A DNA stretch of 15,363 nucleotides, from assembly GCF_937919355.1 (NCBI RefSeq), contig NZ_CALFSA010000181.1:1-15363 (forward strand), written 5' to 3'. Every line of letters begins with the position of its first letter. Position 1 is the first letter of the stretch. The notes under the pieces were generated by a model. It ran no database searches and was not told where the DNA came from. It saw only the letters and a program-made list of their open reading frames with translations. Source of the stretch: an uncultured Methanofollis sp. (GTDB lineage Archaea > Halobacteriota > Methanomicrobia > Methanomicrobiales > Methanofollaceae). Shown here piece after piece: positions 10,914 through 15,363 of the stretch. The translations under genes and the position numbers were made by a program.

Positions 10914-13523
10914 ATGACGGCGGAGAAGATGACACCTGCCATGCGGCAGTTCTATGCGATGAAGGAGGAACATCCGGACTGCGTCATTTTTTTCCGCATG
11001 GGGGACTTTTACGAGACATTCGGCCACGACGCCGAGATCGTCTCCCGCGAACTCGATATCGTGCTCACCTCGCGGGGAAAGGACAGGGACGGGGAGAAGA
11101 TGCCCCTCGCCGGCGTGCCCTATCACGCGGCTGACACCTATATCTCCCGCCTCGTCTCGAAGGGATACCGGGTTGCCGTCTGCGAGCAACTCGAAGACCC
11201 GAAGAAGGCGAAGGGGATTGTGAAGAGGGGCGTCGTCCGGGTGATCACGCCGGGCACGGTCATCGACGCCTCCATGATCGCCTCGCCGGGAGCGCGCTAC
11301 CTGATGTCTCTCTGCCCTGACGGTTCTGGCTTCGGCCTCGCCTTCCTGGACATCTCCACCGGCGAGTTCTTCGTCGAGGAGTGTGCGGACGGCGGCGAGG
11401 TCGTCTCCGAGGTGGAGAGGTACAGGCCACAGGAGTGTATCGTCCCCGGCCCCCTCCCCGACGATCTCTGCGATCGTTTCTCCGCCCAGGGCGTCCTTGT
11501 CACCCCCTATGAGGAGGGGGCGTTCTCGGGCGCACGGGCGCGGCAGGTGCTCCTCGACCACTTCGGCACCGTCTCCCTGGAAGGTTTTGGGTGCGAGGGG
11601 ATGAGAGCGGCGGTGCGGGCCGCAGGCGCCGCCCTCAGGTACGCCACCGAGACCCAGTTCTCCGACCTCTCCCACATCACCGGCCTCTCGGTGCGGTCCA
11701 CAACAGAGAGGATGTCCCTTGACGCGATCACCCTCCGGAACCTCGAGATCACCGAGACGATCCGGGGCGAGGGGAAGGAGGGGACCCTCCTCCATGTCCT
11801 GGACAGGACGCGGACCTCGATGGGGAGCAGGACGATGCGGGCGTACCTGGTCAACCCCCTCCTCGACAGGGGCGAGATCGATGCACGCCTCGACGCCGTC
11901 GAGTACTTTGTCGGGAACACGCGGGCACGGGACACCTTCCAGGACCTCCTCCGCGGCTGCGCTGATATCGAGAGGATCGCAGGCAGGATCGCCTACGGCA
12001 ACGCCACGCCCCGCGACCTCGTCACCCTCAGGACGTCCTTCGAGACCGTGCCCGAGGTGAAAGAGGCCCTGCAGGGCGACCTCCCTCTCCGGGTCAGGGA
12101 GGCAATAGGCCAGGTCTCCGACTTCCCCGCGGTCAGGGACCTCATCTCCCGCGCGATCGTCGACGACCCGCCGGCGAACCTCAAGGGCGGCGGGGTGATC
12201 AGGGAGGGGTACAACGCCGAACTCGACGAACTGAAGGGACTCTCGGGGTCGGGGAAGGACTGGATCGCGGAGTACCAGCAAAAGGAGAGGGAGAGGACAG
12301 GGATCAAGTCCCTGAAGGTGCGCTACAACCGGGTCTTCGGCTACTACATCGAGGTGACGAAGCCGAACCTCGCCCTCGTGCCCGACGACTATGACCGGAA
12401 GCAGACGACGGCAAATGGCGAGAGGTTCACCACCGCCGATTTGCGGGAGAAGGAGAGACTCATCACCAATGCGGAGGAGCGCCTCCTCTCCCTGGAGGCC
12501 GAACTCTTCGGAGACCTCGTCGCCACCCTCGCCGCCTCCGTCCCCGGTTTCCAGGAGACGGCGCGTGCGATCGGCGTCCTCGACGTCTATGCGGCCCTCG
12601 CCGAGGTCGCGCAGAGGAACGACTACACGCGGCCCGTCCTCGACGACTCGGTCAGGACCGCGATCAGGGCCGGACGCCACCCTGTCGTCGAGGAGATGGT
12701 GCCGGGGTCATTCGTCCCGAACGACACCCTCCTCGACGGCGACGGCGACCAGGTCCTCATCATCACCGGGGCGAACATGGCCGGCAAATCGACCTACATG
12801 CGGGCCGTCGCCCTCATCCAGGTGATGGCCCAGACCGGGAGTTTTGTCCCGGCCGGCCACGCCTCTCTCGGCATCGTCGACCGGGTCTTCACCCGCGTCG
12901 GCGCCTCCGACGACCTCTCCAGCGGGCGGAGCACCTTCATGGTCGAGATGCAGGAACTCGCGAACATCCTGAACAATGTCACCGGCCGGAGCCTCGTGGT
13001 GCTCGACGAGATCGGGCGGGGGACGAGCACGATCGACGGCTACTCCATCGCGAGGGCCGTCATCGAGTTCCTCCACGGCACGGGGAAGACCGGGCCGCGG
13101 ACCCTCTTCGCCACCCACTTCCACCAGCTCATCGACGTGGAGGCCGACCTGAAGAGGGTGAAGAACTACCACTTTGCGGTGAAGGAGACGGGCGGGGAGA
13201 TCGTCTTCCTGCGGACGATCATCCCGGGCGCCACAGACAGGAGTTATGGCATCCATGTGGCGCGGCTTGCCGGCGTGCCGCGGGCGGTGACGCAGAGGGC
13301 CGAGAAGATCCTGAAGGCGACCGAGGAGGAGGTGGCGTCGGGAGGGCCGAAACAGAAGAAGTTCACCCAGATGCTCCTCTTCCCGACCTCTGAGGGGCCG
13401 GCTGAACCCGACCCGGCGGTGGAGGCCCTGAAGAAGATCGACCCGGACGCCCTGACGCCCCGCGAGGCCCTCGACACACTCTATGAACTGAAGGCTCTTG
13501 CCGGGAAGGAGGGGTCGCCATGA
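10914..13523 (+). CDS. mutS: DNA mismatch recognition protein MutS
   Basis: At 869 residues this is a full-length bacterial-type MutS1, the ATPase clamp that finds mispaired or unpaired bases. The mismatch-reading Phe-x-Glu motif is intact (F32-Y-E34 in R-M-G-D-F-Y-E-T-F). The order is: mismatch-binding domain, connector, lever and clamp (with Y-N-R-V-F-G-Y-Y-I-E-V-T in the core), then the ATPase. Walker A is G-A-N-M-A-G-K-S (619-626), Walker B is V-V-L-D-E (D698, E699), followed by G-R-G-T-S-T and A-T-H-F-H. The C-terminal helical segment L-T-P-R-E-A-L-D-T-L-Y-E-L is the usual dimer/tetramer tail. Only some archaea have MutS1, and it is generally thought to have come from bacteria. The 3' end overlaps mutL by four bases (ATGA), so the two are co-translated. 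Confidence 0.98.
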   Translation: MTAEKMTPAMRQFYAMKEEHPDCVIFFRMGDFYETFGHDAEIVSRELDIVLTSRGKDRDGEKMPLAGVPYHAADTYISRLVSKGYRVAVCEQLEDPKKAKGIVKRGVVRVITPGTVIDASMIASPGARYLMSLCPDGSGFGLAFLDISTGEFFVEECADGGEVVSEVERYRPQECIVPGPLPDDLCDRFSAQGVLVTPYEEGAFSGARARQVLLDHFGTVSLEGFGCEGMRAAVRAAGAALRYATETQFSDLSHITGLSVRSTTERMSLDAITLRNLEITETIRGEGKEGTLLHVLDRTRTSMGSRTMRAYLVNPLLDRGEIDARLDAVEYFVGNTRARDTFQDLLRGCADIERIAGRIAYGNATPRDLVTLRTSFETVPEVKEALQGDLPLRVREAIGQVSDFPAVRDLISRAIVDDPPANLKGGGVIREGYNAELDELKGLSGSGKDWIAEYQQKERERTGIKSLKVRYNRVFGYYIEVTKPNLALVPDDYDRKQTTANGERFTTADLREKERLITNAEERLLSLEAELFGDLVATLAASVPGFQETARAIGVLDVYAALAEVAQRNDYTRPVLDDSVRTAIRAGRHPVVEEMVPGSFVPNDTLLDGDGDQVLIITGANMAGKSTYMRAVALIQVMAQTGSFVPAGHASLGIVDRVFTRVGASDDLSSGRSTFMVEMQELANILNNVTGRSLVVLDEIGRGTSTIDGYSIARAVIEFLHGTGKTGPRTLFATHFHQLIDVEADLKRVKNYHFAVKETGGEIVFLRTIIPGATDRSYGIHVARLAGVPRAVTQRAEKILKATEEEVASGGPKQKKFTQMLLFPTSEGPAEPDPAVEALKKIDPDALTPREALDTLYELKALAGKEGSP

Positions 13524-15265
13524 CCGAACCTGTCATCCACGTCCTCGACGAGAGGACGGTCAACCAGATCGCCGCCGGCGAGGTCGTCGAGAGGCCGGCG
13601 TCTGTCGTCAAGGAACTCGTGGAGAACGCCATCGACGCCGGCGCCGATCTCGTCCGGGTGGAGGTGACGACAGACCGCACCCATGTCACCGTGATCAGGG
13701 TGCAGGACAATGGCGTCGGCATGGACCGCGCCGACGCGGTCCTCGCTTTCAGGGAGCACGCCACGAGCAAGATCGCACGGATCGACGATCTCGACCGCGT
13801 TGCCACCATGGGTTTCCGGGGCGAGGCGCTGGCGAGCATCGCCTCTGTCGCCGACGTCACCCTGACCACCAGGCCGAAGGGGGGCGGGGTCATTGCCGGG
13901 ACACAGGTCAGGATCAGGGGCGGCGGGGCGCTTGAGGTCGCGGAGGTCGGCGCACCCGAGGGGACGGCCCTGGAGGTCCGCGACCTCTTCTTCAACACGC
14001 CGGCGCGCCGGAAGTTCCTCAAGTCTCTCCACACGGAACTTGCGCATATCCACGGGGTCGTCGAGAGGACCGCCCTCGCCCACCCGGAGGTCTCCTTCCG
14101 CCTCGTCCATAACGGGAGGGAGCGGGTCGCCACCCACAGGACGACCGACCTGCGGGAGACGGCGGCCGCCCTCTTCGGGACAGACCTCCACGCCGACCTC
14201 ATCCCCCTCGACTTCGAGGCCTCGGCGGTGAGGATCGGGGGCTACATCTCCCGCCCGGCGCACTCCCGCGCCGACCTGTACCAGGTCTTCCTCTCGGTCA
14301 ATGCCCGCCCGGTCTCGTCGCCCGCGATCGTGCGGGCGCTCAAGGAGGGCTACGGCACCCTCCTCCCGGCCGACCGTTACCCAGTCGCCTTCGTCACCCT
14401 TACCGTCGACCCGGCCCAGGTGGACGTGAATGTCCACCCGACGAAGAAACTGGTCCGTCTCAGCCGGGAGAGGGAGATCTGCGACGCCGTCGTCAACGCG
14501 GTGCGGGCCGCGCTGGAGGGGAAGGACCTCCTTTCCGCTCCCGCCACCAGACCTGCGCCGGCATGGATGCCGCCCACCCCTGTCCCCGCACGGGCGACCG
14601 GGATCGCGGAGGCGCCTGCCGCGTATGCAAAGTCGGACCGGCGCCTGCGGCAGACCTCCCTCCCTCTCGCCACGGCCGAAAGGAACCTCCTCCCTGAGAT
14701 CGAGATCCTCGGCCAGGTCGACACCACCTACATCGTCGGCAGGGCGGACAACCGCTCCCTCATCGTCATCGACCAGCACGCCGCCCACGAGCGTATCCTC
14801 TACGAGCAGGCGACGGAGAAGCAGCAGGAGGGGCAGAAGACGCAGGAACTGATCGTGCCGGTGCTCATCACCTTCACGGCGCAGGAGGTCGAACTGGTGA
14901 AGGACGCCCTGCCTGCCCTCGAGGAGGAGGGGTTCGCTCTCGACGAGTTCGGCCCCGACACCTACGCGGTGAGCGCGATCCCGGTCGTCCTCGGCCGGAT
15001 GGAGGACCCGGCGGTGATCCGCGACCTGGTCTCGGCCCTGATACGCGAGGCCCCCCGCGACCCCGTGGGGAGGCGGGAGGCGATCACGAGACGCGTCGCC
15101 TGCCGCGGTGCGATCAAGGCCGGCGACCCCCTCACCCGCGAGCAGATGCGCCGCCTCGTCGACCAGCTCGCCCACACGAAGAGCCCGTACACCTGCCCCC
15201 ATGGTCGGCCGACGGTCCTCTCCTTCTCCCCCGACGAACTGGCGGCGATGTTTCGGAGGACGTGA
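13520..15265 (+). CDS. mutL: DNA mismatch repair endonuclease MutL
   Basis: This 581-residue GHL-type ATPase is recruited by MutS to mismatches. The N-terminal ATPase has N-Q-I-A-A-G-E-V-V-E-R-P, the catalytic E32 and Mg-binding N36 (K-E-L-V-E-N-A-I-D-A-G), D-N-G-V-G-M (63-68) and G-F-R-G-E-A-L. A Pro/Ala-rich linker (about 345-375) leads to the C-terminal domain. That domain has the endonuclease motif D418-Q-H-A-A-H-E-R-I-L-Y-E429, A-C-R-G-A-I-K (C528) and the zinc-site C-P-H-G-R-P (559-564). It should therefore nick DNA itself and not need MutH. The start at 13520 overlaps the mutS stop and has GGAAGGAGGGG just upstream. It is the last gene of the two-gene operon and is followed by a GC hairpin. 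Confidence 0.97.
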   Translation: MTEPVIHVLDERTVNQIAAGEVVERPASVVKELVENAIDAGADLVRVEVTTDRTHVTVIRVQDNGVGMDRADAVLAFREHATSKIARIDDLDRVATMGFRGEALASIASVADVTLTTRPKGGGVIAGTQVRIRGGGALEVAEVGAPEGTALEVRDLFFNTPARRKFLKSLHTELAHIHGVVERTALAHPEVSFRLVHNGRERVATHRTTDLRETAAALFGTDLHADLIPLDFEASAVRIGGYISRPAHSRADLYQVFLSVNARPVSSPAIVRALKEGYGTLLPADRYPVAFVTLTVDPAQVDVNVHPTKKLVRLSREREICDAVVNAVRAALEGKDLLSAPATRPAPAWMPPTPVPARATGIAEAPAAYAKSDRRLRQTSLPLATAERNLLPEIEILGQVDTTYIVGRADNRSLIVIDQHAAHERILYEQATEKQQEGQKTQELIVPVLITFTAQEVELVKDALPALEEEGFALDEFGPDTYAVSAIPVVLGRMEDPAVIRDLVSALIREAPRDPVGRREAITRRVACRGAIKAGDPLTREQMRRLVDQLAHTKSPYTCPHGRPTVLSFSPDELAAMFRRT

Positions 15266-15275
15266 GAGAGTACCC

Positions 15276-15294
15276 GGGGGAGGGGTTCTCCCCC
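15276..15294 (+). terminator. GC hairpin after mutL
   Basis: GGGGGAG (15276-15282) and CTCCCCC (15288-15294) pair perfectly around GGGTT, 10 bases after the mutL stop. A pyrimidine-rich but not T-only stretch follows. A second, weaker pair (CCGCCC at 15320-15325, GGGCGG at 15344-15349) lies near the window edge. Probably the operon terminator region. Confidence 0.5.
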
Positions 15295-15363
15295 CCGATC
15301 TGGCCTCTATTTCATATTTCCGCCCCCTCGATATGGCCTGTATGGGCGGGGTTGAGAATAATA

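Noticed and set aside
10905..12680. Minus-strand frame antisense to mutS (591 codons)
   Set aside because: Low-complexity Glu/Val/Gly/Asp-rich translation typical of GC-rich antisense frames; mutS on the other strand is unmistakable.
13481..15202. Minus-strand frame antisense to mutL (573 codons)
   Set aside because: Same antisense artefact; mutL has all conserved motifs.

Overview
The window is chromosomal DNA from a high-GC archaeon, most likely a hydrogenotrophic methanogen of the Methanomicrobiales (Methanofollis/Methanoculleus type). This rests on archaeal TATA boxes about 26-30 bases before leaderless or short-leader starts, Shine-Dalgarno sites matching an archaeal 16S tail, and the gene content: an archaeal-style pst/phoU cluster, a CooS-type CO dehydrogenase with CooF and CooC, a SET-domain protein, and a bacterial-type mutS-mutL pair of the kind some methanogens carry. 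The genus is an inference; no rRNA is present to confirm it.

Layout. Bases 1-1955 (+) hold the end of a phosphate-uptake operon: pstA (5' end missing), pstB, phoU. Bases 1956-2282 are non-coding, with G/C homopolymer tracts and several perfect inverted repeats. A two-helix ferritin-like protein follows (2283-2588, +), then a hairpin-rich gap, an unrecognised 35-residue basic protein (2812-2919, +) with an ideal ribosome binding site, and an SAM-dependent methyltransferase (3011-3742, +). Next is a fused ACT-ACT-metallo-beta-lactamase protein (3789-5336, +) whose TATA box lies inside a 9-bp inverted repeat.

Bases 5351-7206 alternate in strand: a small membrane/zinc-ribbon protein (-), a SET-domain protein (+), a cyclophilin (-) and a short HEAT-repeat protein (+). 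The convergent pairs in this stretch are separated by 3 to 18 bases.

Bases 7210-10620 (-) are a compact cooF-cooS-cooC operon: a polyferredoxin-type electron carrier, a monofunctional Ni-Fe CO dehydrogenase with all expected metal ligands, and a nickel-insertion ATPase. No hydrogenase or acetyl-CoA synthase subunits lie beside it. Its promoter region is shared with the gap that precedes mutS.

Bases 10914-15265 (+) are mutS and mutL, overlapping by four bases, followed by a GC hairpin. MutS recognises mismatches and recruits MutL, which here has the endonuclease motif, so the pair would form a MutH-independent mismatch repair system.

I found no tRNA, rRNA, CRISPR array, insertion sequence or phage gene. 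The most interesting items are the CO dehydrogenase operon and its promoter dyad, the ACT-MBL protein with its variant metal motif and embedded promoter, the 35-residue basic protein, and the structured intergenic region after phoU.
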